Positions 1 through 7,500 of a stretch of 8,444 bases of DNA are shown here, in pieces (positions within the stretch are counted from its first letter, which is position 1; every line of letters starts with the position of its first letter). The stretch is from assembly GCA_016876055.1 (NCBI GenBank), contig VHDM01000048.1:1-8444 (forward strand). The letters run 5' to 3'. Made by a program: the position numbers and the translations under genes. Origin of the DNA: Verrucomicrobiota bacterium. GTDB taxonomy: Bacteria > Verrucomicrobiota > Verrucomicrobiia > Methylacidiphilales > Verrucolacustridaceae. The notes beneath the pieces are model-generated. The model did no database searches. It saw nothing but the letters and a program-made list of their open reading frames with translations, and was not told where the DNA came from.

Positions 1-1067
1 TCATGCTCGCCAGCGTGGGCGCGTTCTCCCCCGAAAACCGGGGCCAACCCCTTTTCTTCCTCCAAAGGCAGGGGCTCTGGCTGGTGGTGGGCGTGGGGGT
101 GTGCGCGGCGCTCAGCCGGCTGGATCCAAAGGTCCTGGTCTCCCGGGGCCTTTGGATCCTGGTCGGCGCCACTTTGCTCGTGGCGTTTTGCCTGATCCCC
201 GGAATCGGCAAGACGGTGAAGGGCTCGGCCCGCTGGATCCCGCTCGGTCCGTTTGCGATCCAGCCCGCGGAGTTCCTCAAGTTGGCCACGGTGATTTTCT
301 GCGCCATGTGGGTGCAGATGAAAAAAGACAAGATGTCCAGCCCGTGGCACGGCTTGCTCCTGCCCATGCTCATTCTGGCGCTGCCCGTGTTGCTGCTGAT
401 TCGCCAGCCCGACCTCGGTGCGGCCATGTTTGTGCTCGCGGCGGCGGCGGTGGTTCTGTTTGCGGGCGGAGCGCCGATTTTGCCCCTTGGAGTCCTCAGC
501 TTGGGCGCCGTCATCGGCGTGATTGCGTTGGCCATGACCATGCCGGAACGGATGGGCCGCATCCTCGGATTCCTGAATCCCGCAGACCACCGGCAAGGGG
601 AGGGCTACCAAGTCTGGCAGGCCCTCATCGCCCTCGGCTCCGGCGGCACCCAAGGTGTCGGCCTCGGCCAAAGCGTCCAGAAGATGTTCTATCTTCCCGA
701 AGCGCACACCGACTTCATCTTTCCGATCCTCGGGGAGGAGCTCGGCCTGCCCGCGACCCTCGGGGTGGTCGCCGTCTTCCTGCTTTTCACCGTGATGGGC
801 GGCTACATCGCCTGCCACGCCCGCGACACCACCGGCATGGTGCTCGGGATCGGCGTGACCGCGCTCGTCGGCTTCCAGGCCTTCGCCAACCTCGGTGTCA
901 CCACCGGTCTGCTTCCGCCCAAGGGGGTGGGGCTTCCGTTCATCAGCTACGGCGGTTCCAACCTCGTCCTCTGTCTCGCCGCGGTCGGCATTCTGCTCTC
1001 CCTTCATCGTCAGGCCCAGTACCGCGAGGAGGCGCGGAGTCGCCGCCTCGTCGGAGGCCGGCGGTGA
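1..1067 (+). CDS. ftsW: FtsW, septal peptidoglycan glycosyltransferase (SEDS family), 5' end missing
   Basis: SEDS-family membrane glycosyltransferase that polymerises lipid II into glycan strands at the division septum, normally paired with the transpeptidase FtsI. The reading frame is open from the left edge. The first ATG (position 3) falls where the family already has the loop after membrane segment 1, so the true start lies upstream and 354 residues are visible. Counting from that Met, I see the KGSARW...QPAEF loop (73-91), QPDLG (135-139), the conserved ALGSGG...GVGLG region (208-222), and LPEAHTDFIFPILGEELG (231-248), which contains the catalytic Asp237. NLGVTTGLLPPKG and LPFISYGGSN (296-320) follow near the C-terminus. 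Multiple hydrophobic segments lie between these motifs. RodA shares the motifs, but the position directly before murG in a dcw cluster favours FtsW. The stop TGA overlaps the murG start by one base. Confidence 0.95.
   Translation, partial: MLASVGAFSPENRGQPLFFLQRQGLWLVVGVGVCAALSRLDPKVLVSRGLWILVGATLLVAFCLIPGIGKTVKGSARWIPLGPFAIQPAEFLKLATVIFCAMWVQMKKDKMSSPWHGLLLPMLILALPVLLLIRQPDLGAAMFVLAAAAVVLFAGGAPILPLGVLSLGAVIGVIALAMTMPERMGRILGFLNPADHRQGEGYQVWQALIALGSGGTQGVGLGQSVQKMFYLPEAHTDFIFPILGEELGLPATLGVVAVFLLFTVMGGYIACHARDTTGMVLGIGVTALVGFQAFANLGVTTGLLPPKGVGLPFISYGGSNLVLCLAAVGILLSLHRQAQYREEARSRRLVGGRR
1053..1057 (+). promoter_or_regulatory. Shine-Dalgarno site for murG
   Basis: GGAGG inside the end of ftsW, 9 nt before the ATG at 1067. 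This spacing favours the 1067 start over the in-frame ATG at 1076, which would be 18 nt away. Confidence 0.6.
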
Positions 1068-2161
1068 TGTTCGCCATGGGCCGACTCGCCATTGCCTGCG
1101 GCGGTACCGGGGGACACCTGTTTCCCGGCCTCGCCATCGCCGAAGCCGTCCGTCGCCGTGGCCACGAAGTCCGTTTCTTTATCTCGGCCAAGCCGGTCGA
1201 CAAGCGCGCCCTCAGCGGGGCGGGGGAGTCGGAGAACGGCGTGGAAATTCCCGCGGTGGGTTGGAACGGACTCTTCGGTGCGGTTCCCTTTTTATTCCGA
1301 CTGATCGGCGCCGTCCGGAAGGCCGGGGAGGAGCTTTCCAGGTTTAAGGCCGATGCCCTGCTCGGCATGGGCGGATTTGTCTCCGCCGCCTCGGTGGGTG
1401 CGGCCCGGCGCGGCGGACTTCCTTATTTCCTCCACGAATCCAACGCCATCCCTGGCCGTGCCACCAAGTTCCTGTCCGCTGGGGCGAAAAAGATGTTTGT
1501 GGGCTTTGAGGAGTGCGGTCGCCATCTCCCTAAGGCGAACGTCAGCGTTACCGGAACACCTGTCCGCGGTCGGCTCGGAAAAATCTCCAAGGAAGAAGCG
1601 CTGAAGAAGCTCGGTCTTCATCCCAAGCGGCACCTCGTCGCCGTCCTGGGTGGCAGCCAGGGGGCGAGGGGAATCAACGAGGCGATGCTCCGAGGCCTGC
1701 CGGCTCTCAAGTCCCTCGCTAGCACAATCCAGATTCTACATCTCGCGGGCGAAGCCCATGCCGACAAGGTCCGTCACGGTTACGACCACTCCGGCTTCAG
1801 CGCCGTGGTCCTCGGTTTCTGCGACGATATGGATGCGGTCTACGCGGCCGCCGACCTCGTGGTTTCCCGCGCCGGGGCCGGCACCCTGGCCGAACTGGCC
1901 GCGTGTGGCGTGCCATCCATTCTGATCCCGTTTCCGGCGGCCGTGGACGACCACCAGACCGCCAATGCCCACGCTTTTGCCGATCGCGGCGCCGCCGAGA
2001 TCGTGGCGGAAAAGAATCTCATCGGCACGGAACTCGGCCAGCGGATCGCCCGGCTGTTGGGTGACTGCGTCCGCCAGGAACACATGCGCCGCGCCGCCCG
2101 CCAGCAGTTCACGCCCGAGGCCGCCGAAAAGATCGCGGAGGAGATCGCCCATGTCCTTTGA
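1067..2161 (+). CDS. murG: MurG, UDP-GlcNAc:lipid I N-acetylglucosaminyltransferase
   Basis: Peripheral, inner-face membrane GT-B (GT28) glycosyltransferase that adds GlcNAc from UDP-GlcNAc to lipid I, giving lipid II. The product is 364 residues, close to the usual family length. Visible motifs in order are: the N-domain glycine loop GGTGGHLFPG (12-21); the second glycine loop GMGGFVS (100-106); HESNAIPG (123-130), where most relatives have HEQN; the third glycine loop GGSQGARG (195-202); and the UDP-GlcNAc site SRAGAGTLAELAACGVPSIL (267-286), followed by DDHQTANA (294-301). The start at 1067 was chosen for the Shine-Dalgarno spacing and the TGATG overlap with ftsW. The open frame continues far upstream, but only as an out-of-frame shadow of ftsW. 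The end overlaps the next gene by 11 nt, suggesting coupled translation. Confidence 0.97.
   Translation: MFAMGRLAIACGGTGGHLFPGLAIAEAVRRRGHEVRFFISAKPVDKRALSGAGESENGVEIPAVGWNGLFGAVPFLFRLIGAVRKAGEELSRFKADALLGMGGFVSAASVGAARRGGLPYFLHESNAIPGRATKFLSAGAKKMFVGFEECGRHLPKANVSVTGTPVRGRLGKISKEEALKKLGLHPKRHLVAVLGGSQGARGINEAMLRGLPALKSLASTIQILHLAGEAHADKVRHGYDHSGFSAVVLGFCDDMDAVYAAADLVVSRAGAGTLAELAACGVPSILIPFPAAVDDHQTANAHAFADRGAAEIVAEKNLIGTELGQRIARLLGDCVRQEHMRRAARQQFTPEAAEKIAEEIAHVL
2137..2143 (+). promoter_or_regulatory. Shine-Dalgarno site for murC-murB
   Basis: GGAGGAG within the end of murG, 7 nt before the ATG at 2151. It fixes the start there even though the open frame extends upstream to 1965 through murG. 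Confidence 0.6.
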
Positions 2162-4427
2162 TGCCAAGAGCTGGACCCGGGGCCGGAAAAAAATCCACCT
2201 GATCGGGATCGCCGGCTCCGGCATGACCCCGCTTGCCGACATCTTGGTCGACCTCGGTCACGAGGTGACGGGCTCTGATCTGAAGGAAGCCCCCGAACGC
2301 CTGCGTGACCGCGGCGTCCGCATGACCATCGGCCATCGGGCCGAACATCTCGGCCATGCGGAGGTGGTGATCGCATCCGGGGCCGTGCCGGACACGAATC
2401 CCGAGTGGGCGGAGGCCGGCAAGAAGGGAATCGTGCGTCTTCGCCGGATTGAGGTCCTCGCCCAACTGGCCTCGCTGAAAAAGCTCGTCGCCGTTCTTGG
2501 CTCCCACGGCAAGACCACGACTTCCACGATGCTCGCCCATATCTGGAAGGAGGCCGGTCAGGATCCTTGTTTTTACCTCGGTGGTTACGCCCCCTCGTTG
2601 GGCGCCTCGGGCGCCTGGAAATCCGGCGAATGGATGGTGGCAGAAGTAGACGAGAGCGAAGGGGCGCCCGCCCAACTGAGGCCGGCTGCGGCAATTTTAT
2701 TGAATGCGGACCATGAGCACGCCGACCGCTATGCGAACGAGTCGGCGGTGGTGGAGGCGTATCGCCAGGTGCTTGGACAGGTCTCCGGCCCGCTCGTGGT
2801 GGTGGCCAAGGAGGAAAAGGCGGCGATGGAGGCGGCCGGAAAGCTGGCCGCGAAGAAAACCTTCGGCTGGGAAAAGAGCGGCGCGGACTACATCGGCACC
2901 TGGAAAGGCGAGGACAAGGACGGTGTGAGCTTCTCCGCCAAGAAGGGCAGCGACGATCTCGGCGCCTTCCGCGTGGCGGCGCCGGGCAAGCACAACGCGG
3001 GCAATGCGCTCGGGGCACTGGCGTTGGCCCGAGAGGCTGGACTGGATGTTGAAAAGATCCGCAAAGGTTTGGCCGCGTTCCGCCGGGCCGATCGCCGCTT
3101 TGAGGTCGTCCTCGCCACACCAGAGCTTGAGATCGTGGATGACTACGCCCACCACCCGCGGGAAGTCTCTGCGACGATCGATGCAGCCAAGGCCCGGGGT
3201 CGCCAACGCGTGGTGGCCATCTTCCAACCGCATCGGCACACCCGCCTCTCCACGTTCATGGAAGGATTCGTAGAGTCCTTGAGCCGGGCCGATGCCGTGG
3301 TCGTGTTGCCCGTTTATTCCGCCGGGGAAACGTCGGTGGAGGGCTCCGGCTCTGCGGTCCTGGCCGCCAAGTTGGCCGAAAAGAAGGTTCCGGTGGAACT
3401 GGCGAACTCGATGCCGGAAGCCCGGACCATCCTTGGAAAGATTTGGCAGGAGGGGGATCTGTTTCTGGTGATGGGCGCGGGTGACTCCACCCAGTTGGCT
3501 CACCGGATCGGGCTCGAGGCGCCGCTCTTCCTTGAGATCCGTAAACTGGTGGCAGGGCAGGGAACCGTTCGCTGGTACGAGCCGATGCAAAAGCACACCA
3601 CCATCCGGATCGGGGGCCCGGCCCAGGTCTGGTTCGAGCCTGATTCCGAGGAGACCCTCGCCCAGGTCGTTCGCCACTGCGCCGGAAAAAACGTGCCCCT
3701 CACCGTGATCGGCCGTGGTAGCAACCTGCTGGTGCGCGACGGGGGGCTGCCGGGCGTCTGCGTGAATTTCGGCAAGCCGGGCCTGAGCAAGATCGAGGTG
3801 GTCAACGGAAAGGTTCGGGCGGGAGCCGGGGCGCGGTTGAAGCAGATTGTGGCCGCGGCCAAGGCCGCGGGGATTGGGGGACTGGAATTCATGGAAGGAA
3901 TTCCGGGGGCGTTAGGCGGGGCGATGCGGATGAACGCCGGGGCGATGGATTCGTGGACGTTCGAGGTGGTCGAGGCCGTCCGGGTGATGGACCGCAGCGG
4001 AACCGTCAAGGACGTGCCGGCCTCGGAGTTTGAGGTGAAGTACCGCAAGGTGCCGCGGTTGGAGACCGACATTGCGGTGGGCGCGGTCCTGAAAGGCAGT
4101 GCGGTTCAGTCCGAGGAAATCGCGGAGAAGCTCAAGCAGTACAGCCGCAAGCGTTGGGACTCCCAGCCGGCCGCGCCGAGTGCGGGTTGCATCTTCAAGA
4201 ACGCCAAAACCATTCCAGCCGGTAAGCTGATTGATGAGCTGGGCCTGAAGGACACGGCGGTGGGTGGCGCAAGGATTTCGCCGGTGCACGGCAACTTCAT
4301 TGTGAACCAGGGTGGGGCCAAGGCGGTTGATGTCCTGGCGTTGATGGACCAGGTGCGCGCCCGGGCCAAAGCCGACCGCGGGATCGAGCTGGAACCCGAG
4401 GTCATCGTGCTGGGGGTGGATGAATGA
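2151..4427 (+). CDS. murC/murB: MurC-MurB fusion: UDP-MurNAc--L-alanine ligase / UDP-N-acetylenolpyruvoylglucosamine reductase
   Basis: A 758-residue cytoplasmic protein carrying two steps of UDP-MurNAc-peptide synthesis. The MurB half reduces UDP-GlcNAc-enolpyruvate to UDP-MurNAc with NADPH and FAD; the MurC half then adds L-Ala using ATP. MurC (about 1-455): nucleotide loop GIAGSGM (19-25), P-loop GSHGKTTT (117-124), VDESEG (166-171), NADHEHADRY (185-194), GKHNAGNALGA (279-289), DRRFEV (314-319), DDYAHHP (330-336), FQPHRHTR (358-365) and MGAGD (441-445). MurB (about 470-758): TIRIGGPA (484-491), GRGSNLLVRDGG (521-532), EGIPGALGGAMRMNAGA (582-598), KYR (630-632), SAGCIFKN (677-684) and LEPE (747-750). 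No stop or start signal separates the halves and the linker is only about 15 residues, so this is a real fusion rather than two adjacent genes. Oddities: Cys680 sits where the general-acid Ser is usual, and the metal-site motif reads EH rather than DH (189-190). The stop overlaps the ddl start as ATGA. Confidence 0.96.
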   Translation: MSFDAKSWTRGRKKIHLIGIAGSGMTPLADILVDLGHEVTGSDLKEAPERLRDRGVRMTIGHRAEHLGHAEVVIASGAVPDTNPEWAEAGKKGIVRLRRIEVLAQLASLKKLVAVLGSHGKTTTSTMLAHIWKEAGQDPCFYLGGYAPSLGASGAWKSGEWMVAEVDESEGAPAQLRPAAAILLNADHEHADRYANESAVVEAYRQVLGQVSGPLVVVAKEEKAAMEAAGKLAAKKTFGWEKSGADYIGTWKGEDKDGVSFSAKKGSDDLGAFRVAAPGKHNAGNALGALALAREAGLDVEKIRKGLAAFRRADRRFEVVLATPELEIVDDYAHHPREVSATIDAAKARGRQRVVAIFQPHRHTRLSTFMEGFVESLSRADAVVVLPVYSAGETSVEGSGSAVLAAKLAEKKVPVELANSMPEARTILGKIWQEGDLFLVMGAGDSTQLAHRIGLEAPLFLEIRKLVAGQGTVRWYEPMQKHTTIRIGGPAQVWFEPDSEETLAQVVRHCAGKNVPLTVIGRGSNLLVRDGGLPGVCVNFGKPGLSKIEVVNGKVRAGAGARLKQIVAAAKAAGIGGLEFMEGIPGALGGAMRMNAGAMDSWTFEVVEAVRVMDRSGTVKDVPASEFEVKYRKVPRLETDIAVGAVLKGSAVQSEEIAEKLKQYSRKRWDSQPAAPSAGCIFKNAKTIPAGKLIDELGLKDTAVGGARISPVHGNFIVNQGGAKAVDVLALMDQVRARAKADRGIELEPEVIVLGVDE

Positions 4428-5335
4428 AGCCGGAGAAGATGAAAGTGAGCGTCCTGGCGGGCGGCGTCTCCGGCGAGCGGGAAGTATCCCTGCGCAGCGG
4501 GGTGGCCGTGGCCAAAGCCTTGCGCTCGATCGGGGTGAAGGTGCTGGAGGTGGATGTGAAGGAGAAAGGGGTGAAGGTCCCCCAGGGCACCGACATCTGT
4601 TTCCTCGCGCTCCATGGAACCTACGGGGAGGACGGCGAGGTGCAGCGGGAGCTGGAGGCGGTTGGCATGCCTTTTACGGGGAGCGGATCGGAGGCGAGCG
4701 CGTTGGCTTTCGATAAGTTGAAGGCCCGGGATGCGATGCTGGCCGCCGGCGTGCCGATGGCGGAGAGCCAGGAGTGGACCCCAACGTGTGATTGGAAGCC
4801 GCCCTACGTTCTCAAGCCCGTGGCCAGCGGATCCAGCCTGGGCACGTTTCTCGTCCGCACCGAGGACGAGGTGAAGAAGGCGGTGAAGGAGGCCAAGAAG
4901 TGGAAGGAAGGCGGGATGATGATCGAGCGGCTGATCGAGGGTGCGGAGATGACCGTCGGCATTCTTGGCGAGCAGGCGTTGCCGGTCATCGAGGTGCGTC
5001 CTGGCAAAGGTTTCTACGACTACAAAAACAAGTATACCTCCGGGGCCACCCAGTACCTTTGCCCCGCGCCCATCCCAAAGGAGAAGGCGCAGGAGCTGCA
5101 AGCGCTGGCCCTGAAGGCGCACCGGGCAATCGGTTGCGAGGTGCTTTCCCGCGTCGACCTCATGGTGGACGCGGAGGGGAAGCCCCATGTGCTCGAGGTC
5201 AACACCCTGCCGGGGATGACCGACCTCAGCCTGCTGCCCAAGGCCGGCCGCGCCGCCGGGATCGATTTCACCACCCAATGCTTGCGGATCCTGGAGCTGT
5301 CGTGGGCCCGCTGCCACAAAGGAGCCAAAGTATGA
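4424..5335 (+). CDS. ddl: D-alanine--D-alanine ligase
   Basis: Cytoplasmic ATP-grasp ligase that joins two D-Ala molecules into the dipeptide used by MurF. The product is 303 residues, typical of the short DdlB type. Motifs: N-terminal GGVSGEREVSL (13-23) with the substrate-positioning Glu18; ALHGTYGEDGEVQ (62-74); the GMPFTGSG...ASALAFDK region (81-98); the ATP-binding VLKP and SGSSLG (129-140); YDYKNKYTSGATQYLCP (198-214); and RVDLMVD plus LEVNTLPGMT (243-266), holding the Mg-binding Asp245, Glu258 and Asn260. Tyr204 in the KY pair is the feature of D-Ala-D-Ala enzymes rather than the D-Ala-D-Lac ligases of the VanA type. The start at 4424 is supported by the ATGA overlap with the preceding gene. 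An in-frame ATG at 4439 is possible, but its GGAG is only 3 nt away. The end overlaps ftsQ as ATGA. Confidence 0.96.
   Translation: MKPEKMKVSVLAGGVSGEREVSLRSGVAVAKALRSIGVKVLEVDVKEKGVKVPQGTDICFLALHGTYGEDGEVQRELEAVGMPFTGSGSEASALAFDKLKARDAMLAAGVPMAESQEWTPTCDWKPPYVLKPVASGSSLGTFLVRTEDEVKKAVKEAKKWKEGGMMIERLIEGAEMTVGILGEQALPVIEVRPGKGFYDYKNKYTSGATQYLCPAPIPKEKAQELQALALKAHRAIGCEVLSRVDLMVDAEGKPHVLEVNTLPGMTDLSLLPKAGRAAGIDFTTQCLRILELSWARCHKGAKV
5318..5324 (+). promoter_or_regulatory. Shine-Dalgarno site for ftsQ
   Basis: AAAGGAG in the last codons of ddl, 7 nt before the ATG at 5332. This is strong support for that start over the open frame that runs upstream to 4792. Confidence 0.7.
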
Positions 5336-6216
5336 ACCTCCGCCCTTGGACCCGCTGGTTGGTGCGGCGCCGACCCCGGTCCCGCCGCCCCCGCCACGTT
5401 CTCCACGCCAAGATGAACGGCAAAGCGCAGGCCCGGGAATTCAGCCGGCGCATCGGCCTCGGCATCCTCGTGGCCGCCTCCCTCTCCATGGTGGCGCTGG
5501 TCACCTCGATCGGGATGGACGTCATCCTGGGCACCCTGCTTTACCGCAACGCAGATTTCACCCTGCGCCGCTTCCAGATCGAGCAGCAGGGCCGGATCGG
5601 GAAAGGGGAGCTGGTGAACGCCGCCGGGGTGAAGATCGGACAAAACCTTCTTCATCTTTCATTGGATGAGGTGACCGCCAACCTGCAGCGGCTGCCCAAC
5701 GTCGCCGCCGTGCGGATCGAGCGACGCCTGCCGGACACTCTTTATATCCTCGTGGAGGAGCGTCGCCCGGTGGCCCTGATCTGTCCCACGCCCACCGCCG
5801 GCACCACCCTGGCCCAGCCCACCTATTACATCGACGCCCGTGGCTACGTTCTCAAGCCGAAGCCGGGGGAAAAGCTGATGTCGTTGCCGATCATCCGCGG
5901 CATCTCCTCCGATGAGGTGGTGGAAGGGGAGCGCACCAACAATCCCGAGCTCCGCGCCGCCCTCAACTTCCTGCAGGCCGCACCCCTCAGCCAGGTGCGC
6001 GACGGACTGGACTTCTCCTCCATCCGAATCGAGGGACCGGGCCGGTTTGTGATCGCCACGCCCCGGGGTGGCAAGATCCGGTTCCGGGCCGGCCAACTGG
6101 GGGAACAGTTTGATCGCCTCAATGTCATTTTCACGTATGCGGAACACCACGGCCGCTTTGTGCACACGGTGGATCTCACCCCCGAACGGAACGTGCCGGT
6201 CACTTTCCTCAACTAA
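5332..6216 (+). CDS. ftsQ: FtsQ/DivIB, division protein with POTRA domain
   Basis: Bitopic membrane protein of the divisome which, with FtsL and FtsB, regulates septal synthesis by FtsW and FtsI. The product is 294 residues. The N-terminal cytoplasmic tail (1-40) is very rich in Arg, consistent with the positive-inside rule. One membrane segment lies at about 41-66. A POTRA domain follows at about 76-147, recognisable from FQIEQQGRIGKGELVNAAGV, the NLLHLSLDEV stretch, the LPNVAAVRIERRLPDTLYI block and VEERRPVAL. The C-terminal periplasmic FtsQ/DivIB domain runs to about 290 and includes YYIDARGYVL (165-174). Overall sequence is weakly conserved in this family. The call rests on the N-tail, membrane segment and POTRA layout and on the position between ddl and ftsA, which is the classical place. 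The gene starts in an ATGA overlap with ddl. Confidence 0.9.
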   Translation: MNLRPWTRWLVRRRPRSRRPRHVLHAKMNGKAQAREFSRRIGLGILVAASLSMVALVTSIGMDVILGTLLYRNADFTLRRFQIEQQGRIGKGELVNAAGVKIGQNLLHLSLDEVTANLQRLPNVAAVRIERRLPDTLYILVEERRPVALICPTPTAGTTLAQPTYYIDARGYVLKPKPGEKLMSLPIIRGISSDEVVEGERTNNPELRAALNFLQAAPLSQVRDGLDFSSIRIEGPGRFVIATPRGGKIRFRAGQLGEQFDRLNVIFTYAEHHGRFVHTVDLTPERNVPVTFLN

Positions 6217-6217
6217 C

Positions 6218-6222
6218 GGAGA
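6218..6222 (+). promoter_or_regulatory. Shine-Dalgarno site for ftsA
   Basis: GGAGA in the 13-nt gap after ftsQ, 7 nt before the ATG at 6230. It favours that start over the ATG two codons later at 6236. Confidence 0.6.
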
Positions 6223-6229
6223 ACCTCCC

Positions 6230-7480
6230 ATGATCATGCGCAGCACCCCCTCCAACGAAATCCTCATTGCCGCCGATCTCGGCACGCAAAAGATGGCCGT
6301 GGCCGTCGCCGAAATGGCCGGGGACGGTTCCCTTACGCTGCTCGGCGTGGGGGAAGGCGTCTCCGCCGGCATGCGAAAGGCGGAGGTGACCGATTTCGGC
6401 CACGCCCGGGCGGCCGCCCGGATGGCCTTGGCCGATGCCGAGCGCCGCACCCAAGCGGAGGTTTCCGAATTGTATCTGACCATGAGCGGCACCCATCTGG
6501 CCTCGCGCAACGAGTCCGTCCGCGTGGCCACCTCCCCGGATGATGAGCACCGCGTCACCGAAGGCACCTTGGAGGAACTCCAGCAGCTGGCCGCGCATCT
6601 GCCGCTCCCGCGCGATCACGCCATCCTGCATGAGCTGCTCCGGGGCTACTCGCTCGACCGGGGCGTGGCATCCCCCAACCCGCTCGGCACCCACACCGAA
6701 CAGATCGAGGCCCACTACCATCTCGTCACCGGCAAGCGCACCCGACTGCAGACCGGCGTCCAGTGCGTGTCCGATCAGAAGATCCGGGTGAAGGGCTGCA
6801 CCTTCTCCAGCTACGCCTCCGGCCTGGCGGTGCTGACGGAGGAGGGGAAACAGCGGGGCGCGGTAGTGATCGACCTCGGCGCCGGGGTGACGGATGTGAG
6901 CGTGTGGCGGGACGGGGCGGTCGTCCACTCCTGCGTTCACGGCGTGGGCGGGGATCATCTCAGCCAGGATCTCTCCATCGGGCTGGAGATTCCCTACGCC
7001 CGGGCAGAAAAGGTGAAGAGGGAGCTGGGCACCGTGACTCTCGCGGCGGAGGAGCAGGATGAGAAGATCACCCTCTCGCGAGAAATCAGTTTCGATGGGC
7101 GCACCTTCTACAAGGAGGCGATGGTTCAGGTCCTGCAGGCCCGGATGGCGGAGATTTTGGAGATTGTGCGGGACGACATCGAGGCGCAGGGGCTGTGGAG
7201 TGCGGTGGAGGGCGAGGTGGTGGTCACCGGCGGTGGGGCGCGAATGCGCGGACTGGCCCGGCTGGCCTCGGAAATTTTGCCAAGGCCGGTGCGGATCGGC
7301 CGGGCACGCGATTTTCTCGGTGAGCAGGGGGATCTGGAGCGGCCGGAGCTGGCCGCGGTCCTCGGCACGCTCCGCTATGCGGCGGAGCACGAGATGAAAG
7401 AGGCCGGCCGGCCCCAGGGGCTGAAGAAGTTGTCCCAGTCGATCGGCCGGATGCTCTCCGCGATGCGTTTTCTAGCGTGA
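6230..7480 (+). CDS. ftsA: FtsA, actin-like membrane anchor of the Z-ring
   Basis: Actin/Hsp70-fold ATPase that binds the FtsZ C-terminal tail and tethers the Z-ring to the membrane while recruiting later divisome proteins. The product is 416 residues, normal for FtsA. Motifs: phosphate-1 AADLGTQK (14-21); the SHS2/1C subdomain at about 75-165, including LYLTMSGTHLASRNE (81-95); phosphate-2 VIDLGAGVTDV (213-223); a connecting region CVHGVGGDHLSQDLS (235-249); and the adenosine motif VVTGGGARMRG (331-341). The last 20 residues, with Lys and Arg interspersed with Leu, Ile, Met and Phe (from GLKKLSQSIG at 397), look like the amphipathic membrane-targeting helix of the family. The presence of the 1C subdomain rules out MreB and DnaK. 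The gene lies directly before ftsZ, its binding partner. Confidence 0.95.
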   Translation: MIMRSTPSNEILIAADLGTQKMAVAVAEMAGDGSLTLLGVGEGVSAGMRKAEVTDFGHARAAARMALADAERRTQAEVSELYLTMSGTHLASRNESVRVATSPDDEHRVTEGTLEELQQLAAHLPLPRDHAILHELLRGYSLDRGVASPNPLGTHTEQIEAHYHLVTGKRTRLQTGVQCVSDQKIRVKGCTFSSYASGLAVLTEEGKQRGAVVIDLGAGVTDVSVWRDGAVVHSCVHGVGGDHLSQDLSIGLEIPYARAEKVKRELGTVTLAAEEQDEKITLSREISFDGRTFYKEAMVQVLQARMAEILEIVRDDIEAQGLWSAVEGEVVVTGGGARMRGLARLASEILPRPVRIGRARDFLGEQGDLERPELAAVLGTLRYAAEHEMKEAGRPQGLKKLSQSIGRMLSAMRFLA

Positions 7481-7485
7481 GCCCC

Positions 7486-7491
7486 AAGGAG
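7486..7491 (+). promoter_or_regulatory. Shine-Dalgarno site for ftsZ
   Basis: AAGGAG in the 20-nt gap after ftsA, 9 nt before the ATG at 7501. Confidence 0.65.
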
Positions 7492-7500
7492 CCCAAGACC

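Noticed and set aside
3..5. ATG at the left edge as the true ftsW start
   Set aside because: Starting there would lose the first membrane segment and leave the protein beginning in a periplasmic loop, so the gene is truncated by the window edge.
101..1066. Possible N-terminal extension of MurG
   Set aside because: The in-frame upstream region is ftsW read in another frame. MurG homology begins at the glycine loop a few residues after 1067, where there is a good Shine-Dalgarno site.
1840..3120. A 426-codon open frame on the minus strand across murG and murC
   Set aside because: It lies fully opposite two genes with clear motifs, its product is rich in Pro, Arg and Ser as expected from the complement of GC-rich coding DNA, and no family motif is visible.
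4792..5331. Possible N-terminal extension of FtsQ through ddl
   Set aside because: The extension is Gly/Arg/Pro-rich shadow sequence of ddl. FtsQ has a short cytoplasmic tail, and AAAGGAG sits 7 nt before the ATG at 5332.
4424..5335. Vancomycin-resistance type D-Ala-D-Lac ligase
   Set aside because: The YDYKNKY region with Tyr204 is the D-Ala-D-Ala type, and no vanH or vanX-like neighbour is present in this cluster.
7481..7500. Short near-repeat (AGCCCCAAG / AGCCCAAG) in the ftsA-ftsZ gap as a regulatory element
   Set aside because: Too short to support, and it overlaps the Shine-Dalgarno site for ftsZ. No stem-loop or promoter-like boxes could be seen.
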